Below are positions 8,025-17,699 of a DNA stretch of 49,848 nt, piece by piece. Within the stretch, counting starts at the first letter, position 1; every line of letters starts with the position of its first letter. The DNA comes from a virus. The DNA is taken from positions 1 through 49,848 of the IMG/VR virus record IMGVR_UViG_3300030104_001410; one strand, 5' to 3'. The position numbers and the translations under genes are program-made. The notes under the pieces are model-generated. The model was not told where the DNA came from and did no database searches. It saw nothing but the letters and a program-made list of their open reading frames with translations.

Positions 8025-9635
8025 ATGTCTCGTTCACAACCATATACAGTAGCATGTGCCGGAGGTTTAGTTACTTCTTCAAATGCTATTGATTTACTTA
8101 AAACTCCCGGTGTAGCAACTGAGTTAAAAAACTTTGAAGTTTCTACCAAAGGTGGTTATAGACGTATTAATGGCTTTACAAAGTTTGGTGGTGATAGTGC
8201 AGCACAACCTACAGGTAGTTCAACAACTATTTTAGGTGCTATACCTTACGCAGATGGTGTAGTTGTTTGTGCTGGTACAAGTATTTATTTTAGCCAAACT
8301 GGAACAAGTTGGTTAGAAATAAATAGAGCTAGTGTTGCTAGTAGTGGCGATAATCATACAGCTTTTACAGGTCGTAGTGTATCTGCTAGGACTAACCAAG
8401 CACAATGTCAATTTGCTTTATTTGAAAGTGCTACTTCAGATTATGGTAAGTTAATTATTTCTGATGGAGCTAATAAACCTTTCTTTTTTGAAATGACAGG
8501 TACGGGTGCAAACATAAATACTAGAACTTTTTTTGCAGGTGAAATAACAGTAACAAGTACAAAGTCAGTTGAATATGTAACAGTACATGATAAACATTTA
8601 ATAGCTGCTGGAGTTGAAGATAATTTAAATACTATTTTCTATAGTGGTACTTTAGACCCAACAGATTTTACTAGTACAGGTTCTGGTTCGATTTCTTTAG
8701 AAGACCAAGTAAAAGGAATTAAAAGTTTCCGTAACGAATTATTTATATTTTGTGAAAATTCAATATTTAAATTACAGAATATAAATAATTCTAGTACGAT
8801 AGCTATAGTTCCAGTAACTAAAAACGTAGGTTGTTTAAGTGGACACAGTGTTCAAGAAATTGGTGGTGATTTAATATTTTTAGCACCAGATGGATTAAGA
8901 ACAGTAGCTGGTACAGCAAGGATTGGAGATATTGAGTTAGGTACTGTTAGTAGTCCTATACAAAATATTTTAAGTGATTTAGCAGAAAATATAAATATTT
9001 ACACAATTAATAGTGTAGTGCTTAGAGAAAAATCACAGTATAGATTATTTTATACAAATACTTCTGCTGTTGATACTACTCAAAGAGGAATTATCGGCAC
9101 ATTAAGACCTAATGGTTTTCAGTGGTCAGAAACTAGAGGATTAGAAGTTACAGCTATTGGTTCTGGTTTTGATAATAATGGTGTAGAAAAATATTATCAT
9201 GGAGATACTAATGGTAATGTTTATGAACATGACACTGGTAATAATTTTAATGGTGCAGATATTTTAGCTAGATATACTACACCTAATTACGATTACGGTG
9301 ATTTAGGAACTTTAAAAACTTTACACTATCTTAGAGTTTCTATGAAAACAGAAGGAATAGTAGAACCTGATGTACAAGTAAAATTTGATTTTAATAGTAT
9401 AGATATACCACAACCTACAGGTTTGTTTGATTTAGGAGTTATAAATCCACCTTCTTTATTTGGCGAAGCAGTATTTAATACAAATACTTTTGCTGGACAA
9501 AATAATCCAATGATAAGAGTTCCTTTACAAGGTAGTGGAACAAGTAATAATTTTTCAATAATTAGCAATGATTCAAAACCAAGCTACACAGTTAACGGAC
9601 TTTATATAGACTTTATACCTTCAGGTAGGAGATAA
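8025..9635 (+). CDS. Tail nozzle / stabilisation protein (P22 gp10-like)
   Basis: 536 residues with many short beta strands and repeated turn motifs (for example DKHLIAAG, SFRNELFIFCENSIFKL, GGDLIFLAPDGLRTV), suggesting a beta-propeller-like body as in phage stabilisation and nozzle proteins. The N-terminus (ACAGGLVTSSNAIDLL) fits that family. It would plug the adaptor ring after packaging and form the distal tube. Three nt separate it from the upstream gene and two from the fibre gene. Confidence 0.75.
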   Translation: MSRSQPYTVACAGGLVTSSNAIDLLKTPGVATELKNFEVSTKGGYRRINGFTKFGGDSAAQPTGSSTTILGAIPYADGVVVCAGTSIYFSQTGTSWLEINRASVASSGDNHTAFTGRSVSARTNQAQCQFALFESATSDYGKLIISDGANKPFFFEMTGTGANINTRTFFAGEITVTSTKSVEYVTVHDKHLIAAGVEDNLNTIFYSGTLDPTDFTSTGSGSISLEDQVKGIKSFRNELFIFCENSIFKLQNINNSSTIAIVPVTKNVGCLSGHSVQEIGGDLIFLAPDGLRTVAGTARIGDIELGTVSSPIQNILSDLAENINIYTINSVVLREKSQYRLFYTNTSAVDTTQRGIIGTLRPNGFQWSETRGLEVTAIGSGFDNNGVEKYYHGDTNGNVYEHDTGNNFNGADILARYTTPNYDYGDLGTLKTLHYLRVSMKTEGIVEPDVQVKFDFNSIDIPQPTGLFDLGVINPPSLFGEAVFNTNTFAGQNNPMIRVPLQGSGTSNNFSIISNDSKPSYTVNGLYIDFIPSGRR

Positions 9636-9637
9636 TT

Positions 9638-12600
9638 ATGGCACAAACATATACAAGACAAAGCACTTTCGCAGATGGCGATACTATAACTGCTGCTTTG
9701 TTTAATGATGAATATAATCAGTTAGTAAACGCTTTCACTTACTCTTCAAGTAGTGCAAGTTCTACTGGACACCGACACGATGGTACTGCAGGTCAAGGTG
9801 GTAATATTCATACTATTGGTGATTTAGATTTTTTAAATAAAATAGTTGTAGATAGTACAAACAATAGATGGGGATTTTATGTAGAAGTTTCTTCTTCTGC
9901 AGTTGAACAAATTAGAATACAAGATGGTGCTTTACTTCCAGTCACTGATAGTGATGTTGATTTAGGAACAAGTTCATTATATTTTAAAAATGCGTATATT
10001 GATGCTATAACTACTACAGGTAATGTATCTGTTGGTGGTAATTTAGATGTTACAGGAACAATAGATTTTAGTGATTCAGCAATTACTAATGTAGGTAGTA
10101 TTCAATTAGATAGTATTGCTGGAGATGCTGACTCAAATACTTCAATAACTTTCAGTGGTTCAGATGTTATTACTATAGCTGCTGGAGGAGATAATCAAGT
10201 TACCTTTACTAATGGAGCAATAGTACCTTCTACAGATAATGATATAGATTTAGGTACAAGCTCTACTGAATTTAAAGATGCTTACTTTGATGGCACAGTA
10301 ACTACTGATGCTCTTGTTGCAGATACTGCTGATATTAATGGCGGTACTATAGATGGTGCTATTATTGGTGGCTCAAGTGCAGCAGCTATTACAGGTACAG
10401 CAATTACAGGTACAAGTTTTGTTATTGGTTCAGCAGATATTAGTGAAGCTGAATTAGAAACTATTGATGGAGTTACTGCTGGAACAGTAGCAGCTTCTAA
10501 AGCAGTCGTAGTAGACAGTAATAAAGATATTGCAAGTTTTAGAAACATAACTCTTACTGGTGAACTTGATGCAGGTTCATTAGATGTAAGTGGCGATGTA
10601 GATGTTGACGGTACTTTAGAAACTGATGCTCTTTCTATAAATGGTACAGCAGTTACAAGTACTGCAGCAGAGTTAAACATTCTTGATGGTGTTACATCAA
10701 CTGCAGCAGAGTTAAATATTTTAGACGGTGTAACAAGCACCACAGCAGAGCTTAATATTCTTGATGGGGTTACAGCAACTGCTGCAGAAATAAATGCTCT
10801 TGATGGAATTACTTCAACAGTTGCAGAGTTAAATATTTTAGATGGTGTTACAGCAAGTGCTGCAGACATTAATCTTATAGATGGAATTACTAACGGAACA
10901 GTAATAGCAAGTAAAGCTATTATAACAGATGCAAACAAAGATATAACTGGTGGTCGTAATATAACTATTAGTGGCGAATTAGATGCAGCTACACTTGACA
11001 TATCAGGTGATGCAGACATAGACGGAACATTAGAAGCCGATGCAATTACTATTGGTGGAGTTACATTAGCAGAAACTATTTCTGATACTGTAGGAGCTAT
11101 GGTAACAAGTAATACGGAAACTGGTATTGCTGTTACTTATGATGATAGTGACAATACTTTAGACTTTGTAATTGGCACACTTAATCAAGACACTACAGGT
11201 TTAGCAGCTACTGCAACAGCTTTAGCTACTGCAAGAACAATACACGGTGTTTCTTTTGACGGAACTGCAAACATAGATTTATCTGAAGTTGTACAAGATA
11301 CTGTAGGTGCAATGTTTTCTAGTAATACAGAAACAAATATTACAGCTACATATCAAGATGCAGATGGTACAATAGATTTAGTTGTAGGCACACTAAACCA
11401 AGACACTACAGGTAATGCTGCAACTGCTACAGCTTTAGAAACTGCCAGAACTATTCATGGAGTTTCTTTTGATGGTACAGCTAATATAGACCTTTCTGAA
11501 GTTATTCAAGATACTGTAGGTGCTATGGTATCTTCTAACACTGAGTCAGGTATTACAGTAGCTTATGAAGACTCAGACGGTACTTTAGACTTTACAGTTG
11601 GTACATTAAATCAAGATACAACTGGTAATGCTGCTACAGCTACTGCTCTTGAAACTGCCAGAACTATTCATGGTGTAAGTTTTGATGGTACGGCAAATAT
11701 AGATTTAACCGAAGTTGTTCAAGATACAGTAGGAGCTATGTTTAGTTCAAATACTGAAACAGGTATTACTGCAACATATCAAGATAGTGATGGTACTATT
11801 GATTTAACAGTATCGGGTGCATCAGTTACTTCTATTGCTGATGCTGATGCTGATACTAAAATTCAAGTAGAAGAAAGTTCTGACGAAGATACTATTAGAA
11901 TGGATATTGCTGGTACTGAAGTACTAACATTAACTAATAGTGCCATGACCTTAAAAGGTACAACACCTACTTTAACTATTGGTGATGCAGGTGAAGAAGA
12001 TACTAAGATTGTTTTTGATGGTAATGCCCAAGACTATTACATTGGATTAGATGATTCAGCAGATACATTAGTTATTGGTAATGGTTCTACTTTAGGCACA
12101 GAAGCAGCAATAACTATTAATAGTAGTGAACAAGTTGGTATTGGAACTGCAACAATGGATGGTGACTTACATGTTATGGAAGGTTCTGCAGGTTCAGTAA
12201 CTGCTAATGGAGGTGGAAATATAGCAATATTTGAAGGTAGTGGTAATAAAGGAATTTCTATTTTAACTCCTGATGCTAATAATGCTGGTATATTTTTTGG
12301 CTCTCCTAGTGATGCAGTAGGTGCAAGAATAGTTTGGAACTATGATAGCAACCTTATGTCTATTGGACCTGATAAATCTGGTGCATCTTTTAAATTTACT
12401 TCAGGTGATGGTGCAGAAAGAATGCGAATTGATTCTTCTGGTAATGTTGGTATTAATACTTCAAGCCCAGCTTTTAACTTAGAAGTGCAAGAATCTTCAG
12501 CATCAACTTATGCTGCTAGAGTTATGCACACAGGTAATCCAAACTCTGGACCACCACAAATTATGAGATTGGATTTTTGGAACACACCTAACAATGGAAC

Positions 12601-13012
12601 TTCAGAATTTTTAAAGTGTAGAGATACTGTAAGTGGTACGGCTGTTAATAGAGCTGTAATAATGTCAAATGGAGGTATTGGTAATTTCACTACTAATGAC
12701 TTTAATTATTCTGATGAAAGAATGAAGAAAGACATAAACAATGCAACAGCACAGTTAGACAATGTAAAAAAATTACAATTAAAAACTTTTCGCTATAAAG
12801 AACAAGAAGCTAGTGAACCTACAAATTTAGGTGTAGTAGCACAAGATATTCAAACAGATTTTCCAACCCTTGTTACTGAACAAGGAGAAGGAGATGAAGC
12901 AAGGTTAGGAGTTAAAGAGCAACAAATTATGTGGATGGCAGTTAAAGCTATTCAAGAACAACAAGACATTATAGATGATTTAAAATCAAGAATAGAAACA
13001 CTAGAGGGATAA
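9638..13012 (+). CDS. Tail fibre with C-terminal S74-type self-cleaving chaperone
   Basis: 1124 residues. The N-terminal ~120 residues (containing SSTGHRHDGTAGQGGNIHT) resemble fibre attachment regions. The middle has two repeat arrays: six 13-residue units of TAAELNILDGV type, then about 3.5 copies of a 71-residue unit containing GTLNQDTTGNAATATAL. The C-terminus has YSDERMKKDI, then TFRYKE and LGVVAQDIQ, the hallmark of the peptidase S74 intramolecular chaperone, which trimerises the fibre and is cut off, usually at the Ser of SDER(M/L)K. This is the likely receptor-binding protein. Confidence 0.9.
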   Translation: MAQTYTRQSTFADGDTITAALFNDEYNQLVNAFTYSSSSASSTGHRHDGTAGQGGNIHTIGDLDFLNKIVVDSTNNRWGFYVEVSSSAVEQIRIQDGALLPVTDSDVDLGTSSLYFKNAYIDAITTTGNVSVGGNLDVTGTIDFSDSAITNVGSIQLDSIAGDADSNTSITFSGSDVITIAAGGDNQVTFTNGAIVPSTDNDIDLGTSSTEFKDAYFDGTVTTDALVADTADINGGTIDGAIIGGSSAAAITGTAITGTSFVIGSADISEAELETIDGVTAGTVAASKAVVVDSNKDIASFRNITLTGELDAGSLDVSGDVDVDGTLETDALSINGTAVTSTAAELNILDGVTSTAAELNILDGVTSTTAELNILDGVTATAAEINALDGITSTVAELNILDGVTASAADINLIDGITNGTVIASKAIITDANKDITGGRNITISGELDAATLDISGDADIDGTLEADAITIGGVTLAETISDTVGAMVTSNTETGIAVTYDDSDNTLDFVIGTLNQDTTGLAATATALATARTIHGVSFDGTANIDLSEVVQDTVGAMFSSNTETNITATYQDADGTIDLVVGTLNQDTTGNAATATALETARTIHGVSFDGTANIDLSEVIQDTVGAMVSSNTESGITVAYEDSDGTLDFTVGTLNQDTTGNAATATALETARTIHGVSFDGTANIDLTEVVQDTVGAMFSSNTETGITATYQDSDGTIDLTVSGASVTSIADADADTKIQVEESSDEDTIRMDIAGTEVLTLTNSAMTLKGTTPTLTIGDAGEEDTKIVFDGNAQDYYIGLDDSADTLVIGNGSTLGTEAAITINSSEQVGIGTATMDGDLHVMEGSAGSVTANGGGNIAIFEGSGNKGISILTPDANNAGIFFGSPSDAVGARIVWNYDSNLMSIGPDKSGASFKFTSGDGAERMRIDSSGNVGINTSSPAFNLEVQESSASTYAARVMHTGNPNSGPPQIMRLDFWNTPNNGTSEFLKCRDTVSGTAVNRAVIMSNGGIGNFTTNDFNYSDERMKKDINNATAQLDNVKKLQLKTFRYKEQEASEPTNLGVVAQDIQTDFPTLVTEQGEGDEARLGVKEQQIMWMAVKAIQEQQDIIDDLKSRIETLEG
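10650..10890 (+). repeat. Six 39-bp tandem repeats in the fibre gene
   Basis: Six consecutive units code for a 13-residue motif (consensus STAAELNILDGVT). Units differ at synonymous positions, so the protein motif, not the DNA, is conserved. Such repeats occur in long marine phage fibres and can expand or contract by recombination. Confidence 0.85.
11081..11815 (+). repeat. 213-bp tandem repeats in the fibre gene
   Basis: Copies start near 11081, 11294, 11507 and 11720 (the last partial). Each codes a 71-residue unit running from DTVGAM through ARTIHGVSFDGTANIDL. Copies 2 and 3 are the most alike. They probably form successive trimeric shaft segments. Confidence 0.85.
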
Positions 13013-13013
13013 T

Positions 13014-13367
13014 ATGGCAATTAACTACACATGGAATGTAAGCACTGTAGATGTTAAAGAAATAGACAGCAACGCTGATACTGTTTTTAATGTCCACTGG
13101 AGACTTACTGGAACTGACGATACTAATACTGTTAAAGATTCGCAAGACAATGATATTGCTGCTGCTTCTACAGTATATGGCACGCAATCACTAGACACTT
13201 CAGACTTATCAAGCTTTACAGCTTTTGCAGATTTAACTGCAAGTGATGTACAAGGTTGGGTTGAAGCTGCTATGGGTGCAGATAAGATTACAGAAATGAA
13301 AGCTGGTCTTGATGCAAATATAGCTGAGTTAGTTACACCAACAGTTCAAACTAAACAGGTGGGCTAA
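13014..13367 (+). CDS. Conserved-type small structural protein
   Basis: 117 residues with an INYTWNV start, a VHWRLTGTDD strand-turn and SDVQGWVEAAMG near the C-terminus. I recognise this pattern from fibre-adjacent proteins in marine myo- and podoviruses, where the function is unknown. It starts one base after the fibre stop, so it is probably co-made with the fibre and may be an accessory or decoration protein. Confidence 0.7.
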   Translation: MAINYTWNVSTVDVKEIDSNADTVFNVHWRLTGTDDTNTVKDSQDNDIAAASTVYGTQSLDTSDLSSFTAFADLTASDVQGWVEAAMGADKITEMKAGLDANIAELVTPTVQTKQVG

Positions 13368-13368
13368 T

Positions 13369-13611
13369 ATGGAAATATCTTCATACCTGATATGGAATGC
13401 TTTTATAACATTAGTCCTAGCTCCAATACTCTATAACATTCGACAAAACTCTCAAGAAAATAAACGTGTGGATATTTTGTTAAATAAAACTAGAGAAGAA
13501 ATAGCTAGAGACTATGTTACAAAAAATGAGTCCAGAGCAGTTATGAGAGATTTAGTAGATAGGTTAGATAAATTAGATGAAAAGCTTGACAAGCTCTTTG
13601 AATTAAGGTAA
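13369..13611 (+). CDS. Small membrane protein with coiled coil
   Basis: 80 residues: one N-terminal membrane segment (about residues 6-24, YLIWNAFITLVLAPILYNI) followed by a charged coiled coil (VDRLDKLDEKLDKL). Starts 1 nt after the previous stop. The layout suits a membrane-anchored accessory of infection or lysis, but no specific family is certain. Confidence 0.65.
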   Translation: MEISSYLIWNAFITLVLAPILYNIRQNSQENKRVDILLNKTREEIARDYVTKNESRAVMRDLVDRLDKLDEKLDKLFELR

Positions 13612-13619
13612 AATAGATT

Positions 13620-15866
13620 ATGAAGAAAAAGTACAAAAGAGCAGGTACTACTTCTGAACGTCAAGACTATCGCAAAGGTGGGCTTGTTGGTGACGGTAAA
13701 AGAGTAAAAGTTTTTGGTGGTGGTGAGTACGGTGCTGACTTTAGCAAACAACTTTCTAATGTTTACAGTGGTAATTTTAATTTTGGCGGTGCAGATTTGT
13801 CTAATATATCAATACCTACAAATACACCTGCACCTAAGCCAGAAGCAGCACCAGCACCTATATTTACAGCACCGATAACACCAGCACAACAAACACAACA
13901 AACACAACAAACACAACAAACACAACAACAAAACAATACAACCTTTACTCAAGGACAAAGTACTATTGGTAGCGGAGATGTTGGTTCATCTGCAGGTGGA
14001 ACTGTAGGTGGATTTAAGATTTTAGGTACAACAGTAGGAGGAACTACAGTGGACAAAGGAAATTTATCACCAGAAGCTTTAGATAGAAAAAGAAAAGATT
14101 TAGAAGCACAGGCAGCAGGTCGTGGTATTCAAGCTACTCCTATGCAAGTTCAAACTTTAGCAGGTCAAACAACGCAGGGAGAAATACAACCGGGAACTGG
14201 AGATTTAGGTGGATTACAAACTGTAACCGGCACTACTGGGCAAACACAAACTCCAGAACAAGTAAGTACTGCTGCACCTACTCAAGCTGCTCAACCACAA
14301 CAAGTAGCTCCTGCACAAATAGCTGGTGTTGAAACTGTAACTGCACAACCTACTCAAGCTGCTGTAGGAACTATTAGTGATAAATCAGTAGCAGAAAAAG
14401 TAGATGTTAGTACTGTACCTACTATTACTGGTGTTGATGTAGATATTAAAGAAGGAGCATTAACTGATAGAGTAGTTGCTCAAATGTCTCCCGAAGCAGT
14501 TGCTCAAGCTGCTCAAGTAAATGGTTTAGATGTTAGAAGAGTTACTAGAGCAAAAGAAGAATTAAGAAATGCTGGTATAGATGAAATAACTATTGCAGAA
14601 CTTGGTAACGACCCTACAGCTTTAGAAAACAGATTAATGAATTTATCTGATAAAGATAGAGGTTTAGTTGCTGGATTACCTGAAGAAGCTTTAGTTAGTA
14701 CTCAAATGAATACTTTACTATCTGGCATTGAGCAAGGAACTGTACCAGTATGGGCAAGACCTGCTGTAGCACAAGTAGATGCTATTCTTGCTCAAAGAGG
14801 TTTAGAAGCTTCTACAGTTGGTAGAGATGCACTATTAAATACAATTATTCAAAGTGCTTTACCAATGGCACAAGATAATGCTAGAGCTATACAAACATTA
14901 TTAGCTCAAGAAAGAGCTACTGAAGCTCAAGTAGCAATTAAAGATGCTGAGTTTAGACAACAAACTGCTCTGACAAATGCTAATAATGTATTTAAATTAG
15001 ACTTAGCACAATTTAGTGCTGACCAACAAACTGCTTTATCTAATAGTAAATTTTTACAAACTGTAAGTTTAGTAGAAACTAACAATGACCAACAAGCTAC
15101 TATTCAAAATGCTTCATTATTATCTCAAGCTAATTTAGCTCAAGCTACTGTTGACCAACAAAGACAAATAAATAATGCTAAAGCATTTTTACAAATGGAT
15201 ATGGCTAATTTAAGTGCTGAACAGCAAACTAATGTACTTAATGCTCAACAAACACAACAAGCTGCATTGAGTAATGCTGCTGCTCAAAATGCTGCTAAAC
15301 AATTTAATGCTACTAGCGAAAATCAAGTTAATCAATTTATGGCTACTCTTGCAGCCGACACTGAAAAATTTAATACTACACAGATGAACGCTATTCAACA
15401 GTTTAATGCTTCACAAGCAAATGCTGCTGCAGCTAGAGATTCACAAAGAAGTTTTGATTTAGAAAAATTTAATACTGGAATAAAAAATCAAATAGAACAA
15501 TTTAATTCTGCACTAGAAAATAATAGAAGAGAGTTTAATGCTAAAAATAGTTTAGCTATTGCTCAGTCTAATGCTCAATGGCGAAGACAAATAGCAACTG
15601 CTGATACTGCTGCAGTTAATGCTGCTGCTGAACAAGCAGTTAAACAAAACTTTGCTTTAACTTCACAAGCTCAACAAGCTTTGTGGCAAGATTTAAGAGA
15701 CCAAGCACATAATATATTTACAGGTGCTAGAAAAGATAAAGACATTGTAGCTCAAATAGTTGCAGACTTTGCATCTAATCAGTTTGCAAATGATGAAGCT
15801 ATGAATGGTATGCTGCAAGTAGTTAAAAGTACAATAACAAGTCTAACAGACTATTCAATAAGGTAG
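13620..15866 (+). CDS. Internal virion / tail protein, Gln-Asn-Ala rich
   Basis: 748 residues. A basic start with a GGLVGDGKRVKVFGGG segment is followed by a low-complexity Thr/Gln/Pro stretch (about 80-260) and a long helical region in which Q-x-F-N-A/T motifs recur (QFNATS, KFNTTQ, QFNASQ, EFNAKN), suggesting an extended alpha-helical rod. Long Gln/Ala-rich helices are typical of internal core or ejected proteins. It is the first of four genes of this kind before the lysis-type genes. Ejected-protein role is inference. Confidence 0.65.
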   Translation: MKKKYKRAGTTSERQDYRKGGLVGDGKRVKVFGGGEYGADFSKQLSNVYSGNFNFGGADLSNISIPTNTPAPKPEAAPAPIFTAPITPAQQTQQTQQTQQTQQQNNTTFTQGQSTIGSGDVGSSAGGTVGGFKILGTTVGGTTVDKGNLSPEALDRKRKDLEAQAAGRGIQATPMQVQTLAGQTTQGEIQPGTGDLGGLQTVTGTTGQTQTPEQVSTAAPTQAAQPQQVAPAQIAGVETVTAQPTQAAVGTISDKSVAEKVDVSTVPTITGVDVDIKEGALTDRVVAQMSPEAVAQAAQVNGLDVRRVTRAKEELRNAGIDEITIAELGNDPTALENRLMNLSDKDRGLVAGLPEEALVSTQMNTLLSGIEQGTVPVWARPAVAQVDAILAQRGLEASTVGRDALLNTIIQSALPMAQDNARAIQTLLAQERATEAQVAIKDAEFRQQTALTNANNVFKLDLAQFSADQQTALSNSKFLQTVSLVETNNDQQATIQNASLLSQANLAQATVDQQRQINNAKAFLQMDMANLSAEQQTNVLNAQQTQQAALSNAAAQNAAKQFNATSENQVNQFMATLAADTEKFNTTQMNAIQQFNASQANAAAARDSQRSFDLEKFNTGIKNQIEQFNSALENNRREFNAKNSLAIAQSNAQWRRQIATADTAAVNAAAEQAVKQNFALTSQAQQALWQDLRDQAHNIFTGARKDKDIVAQIVADFASNQFANDEAMNGMLQVVKSTITSLTDYSIR
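13886..13930 (+). repeat. 9-bp microsatellite coding Gln-Thr-Gln
   Basis: About five copies of ACACAACAA in a row, coding a Gln/Thr repeat in the internal virion protein. In frame, so length changes would be tolerated. Confidence 0.85.
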
Positions 15867-16122
15867 GAGGTGTGACTTCTTAAAGAAAATATTTAAAGGT
15901 GTAGGAAAAGCAGTTAAGGGTGTTGTCAAAGGTGTTGGCAAGGTCGTTAAGGGTGTTGGTAAACTTGCTAAAAAAGCATGGAAGAATAAATATATTCGAG
16001 CAGGAATAATTATTGCTGCAATCGCTACGGGAGTAGGGGCTTTTGCTGCTGCGGGAGCAACAGGTACAAGTTTTGGTGCTGCATTAAGTGCTGGATTTTC
16101 TAGTCCTAGTGCTTTTGGTGCT

Positions 16123-16926
16123 ATGATGAAAGCAGGATTTGTAGGATTTGCTCCGGGGGCTGCAGGAACATTAGGAGCTGGAAGTTCAGCCGGAGCTTTA
16201 GGTGCAAGTCTTGCTGGTCCTACAGTAAGTGGTGCAGCTCTTGGTACAGCAGGAACTACAGGATTACTTGGCGGTGGTGGAGCATTTTTAAGTGGTGGTA
16301 GTTTATTAACTGGGAGTGCATTAGTTCCGGGAAGCACTGGTACAGTTGCAAGTAGTCTTATACCTGCCTCTGTAAAAGGTAAAGTTGGAGTAGTAAGTGC
16401 ATCAGTCGGAGGAGTATCAGGACCTATGGTACCTATAAGTACTACTACATTTGGTGGAGTTGGTGGATTAATTCCTACAACCACAGCAGTTAAGGCTGGA
16501 GGTGCTGCATTAGGAACACCTGCTGCTTCTGCAGCTATTTCAACTGCTGCAAAATCAGGTGCTGGAAAATCAGGATTCTTAAATGGTCTTAAAAATACTT
16601 TAATAGATGGTGTAAAATCAGGTACAAAAAATCTTGTAGCTACAGGAATGTATAACCTAGTAATGCATGGTGATATTAAAGGACCAGAGTTCGAACAAGA
16701 TTTATATGGCGGTGGTGGTGGTAGAGCAGGTAGTTATACAGGCAGTTATGCTTTACCAGATGCTATAAGATTTACTCAACAAGGTTTAGGTAGTGATACT
16801 ATCGGCAGTACTTATGTTAATATGTTACAAAATTTAAATTACGGTACAGGTTCTCTTGATTATGCAAGACATACTAATATGTCTCTTATGAGAGGAATAC
16901 AAGTACCACAAATACAATATGCTTAA
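16123..16926 (+). CDS. Gly/Ala-rich internal virion protein (start uncertain, probably upstream)
   Basis: 267 residues from the first in-frame ATG, with an Ala/Gly-rich hydrophobic first half and a C-terminus ending RGIQVPQIQYA. The same frame is open and coding-like for another ~84 codons upstream to 15871, with a repetitive basic start (FLKKIFKGVGKAVKGVVKG) and then a hydrophobic stretch, and it has a strong AGGAGG at 15865-15870. No ATG, GTG or TTG lies in frame there. The gene therefore probably begins near 15877-15889 with a non-standard start, or has been damaged. Likely membrane-active on ejection, because of the amphipathic Lys/Val/Gly repeats; this is inference. Confidence 0.65.
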   Translation: MMKAGFVGFAPGAAGTLGAGSSAGALGASLAGPTVSGAALGTAGTTGLLGGGGAFLSGGSLLTGSALVPGSTGTVASSLIPASVKGKVGVVSASVGGVSGPMVPISTTTFGGVGGLIPTTTAVKAGGAALGTPAASAAISTAAKSGAGKSGFLNGLKNTLIDGVKSGTKNLVATGMYNLVMHGDIKGPEFEQDLYGGGGGRAGSYTGSYALPDAIRFTQQGLGSDTIGSTYVNMLQNLNYGTGSLDYARHTNMSLMRGIQVPQIQYA

Positions 16927-16928
16927 TT

Positions 16929-17699
16929 ATGTTAAAGAAAGATAAAAAATTAAAAAAAGTTGTTAATTCTACAGTAAGTGGTGCAGCTTTAGAAATGATA
17001 GATGAACTAGAAAAGAATGATGTTTCTCTTGATGAGTTTAGTGGTGGTGATTTTTTTGAAAGACCAGACAATCGTGGTGAAGAAAGATTACCTTTAACAA
17101 ATACAAAAAATACACAAAACATGTCAGATAATTTAGAGTTTATAACATCTCATTTATCTGAGAAACAAGATGTTCCCGGAGCTTCTTTAACAAACGACCC
17201 AGAAAAACCTTACCCTTGGGAGCAACCACCTCAATTTGCAAATCCTAGAGAAGCACAAGACTACATGTACACTTTACTTTCTACTCCAGAAGTAGCAGCA
17301 GATATTGTTACAGCATTAGGTCAAGGCATATCTGTAATGGACTTAACAAGTTTATTTGTATTTACTGGTTTTGTTAGTGGTAAATTTACTCCAGATGTAG
17401 GATTATTAATTGGTGAGCCTACTGCATATTTTATTATGGGTATTGGAGAGATGGCTAATATTGAATATAAAATTGAAGATGATGATACAGACTTAGATGA
17501 ATTTATTGAAGGTAATATAACTGAAGAAATAATGAAACTAAATAACATGGAAAGAATAAAACAGTTATCAAATAAAAATAAAGTTCAGAAAAAAGATTTA
17601 CCTAAAGAAGTTTTAGCAGAGGTTGAACAAAGAGTTGATACAAGTTTATTAGCTCCAACAGAAACAGAAGATAATAATTTATTAGATAGGACAGAGTAA
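16929..17699 (+). CDS. Virion-associated protein of the internal-protein cluster
   Basis: 256 residues, acidic. The centre, from PYPWEQPPQFANPREAQDY through GISVMDLTSLFVFTGFV, is a pattern I recognise from marine phages between internal proteins. It has two hydrophobic helices that might be membrane segments (about 133-155 and 160-178). The stop and the next start overlap. Function unknown. Confidence 0.65.
   Translation: MLKKDKKLKKVVNSTVSGAALEMIDELEKNDVSLDEFSGGDFFERPDNRGEERLPLTNTKNTQNMSDNLEFITSHLSEKQDVPGASLTNDPEKPYPWEQPPQFANPREAQDYMYTLLSTPEVAADIVTALGQGISVMDLTSLFVFTGFVSGKFTPDVGLLIGEPTAYFIMGIGEMANIEYKIEDDDTDLDEFIEGNITEEIMKLNNMERIKQLSNKNKVQKKDLPKEVLAEVEQRVDTSLLAPTETEDNNLLDRTE

Noticed and set aside
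10282-11019. 245-codon open frame on the minus strand
   Set aside because: Antisense to the repeat-rich part of the fibre gene; its Ala/Val/Ser repeats mirror the fibre repeats.
15855-16484. 209-codon Pro/Ala-rich frame on the minus strand
   Set aside because: Antisense shadow of the Gly/Ala-rich virion protein; no ribosome site and implausible composition.
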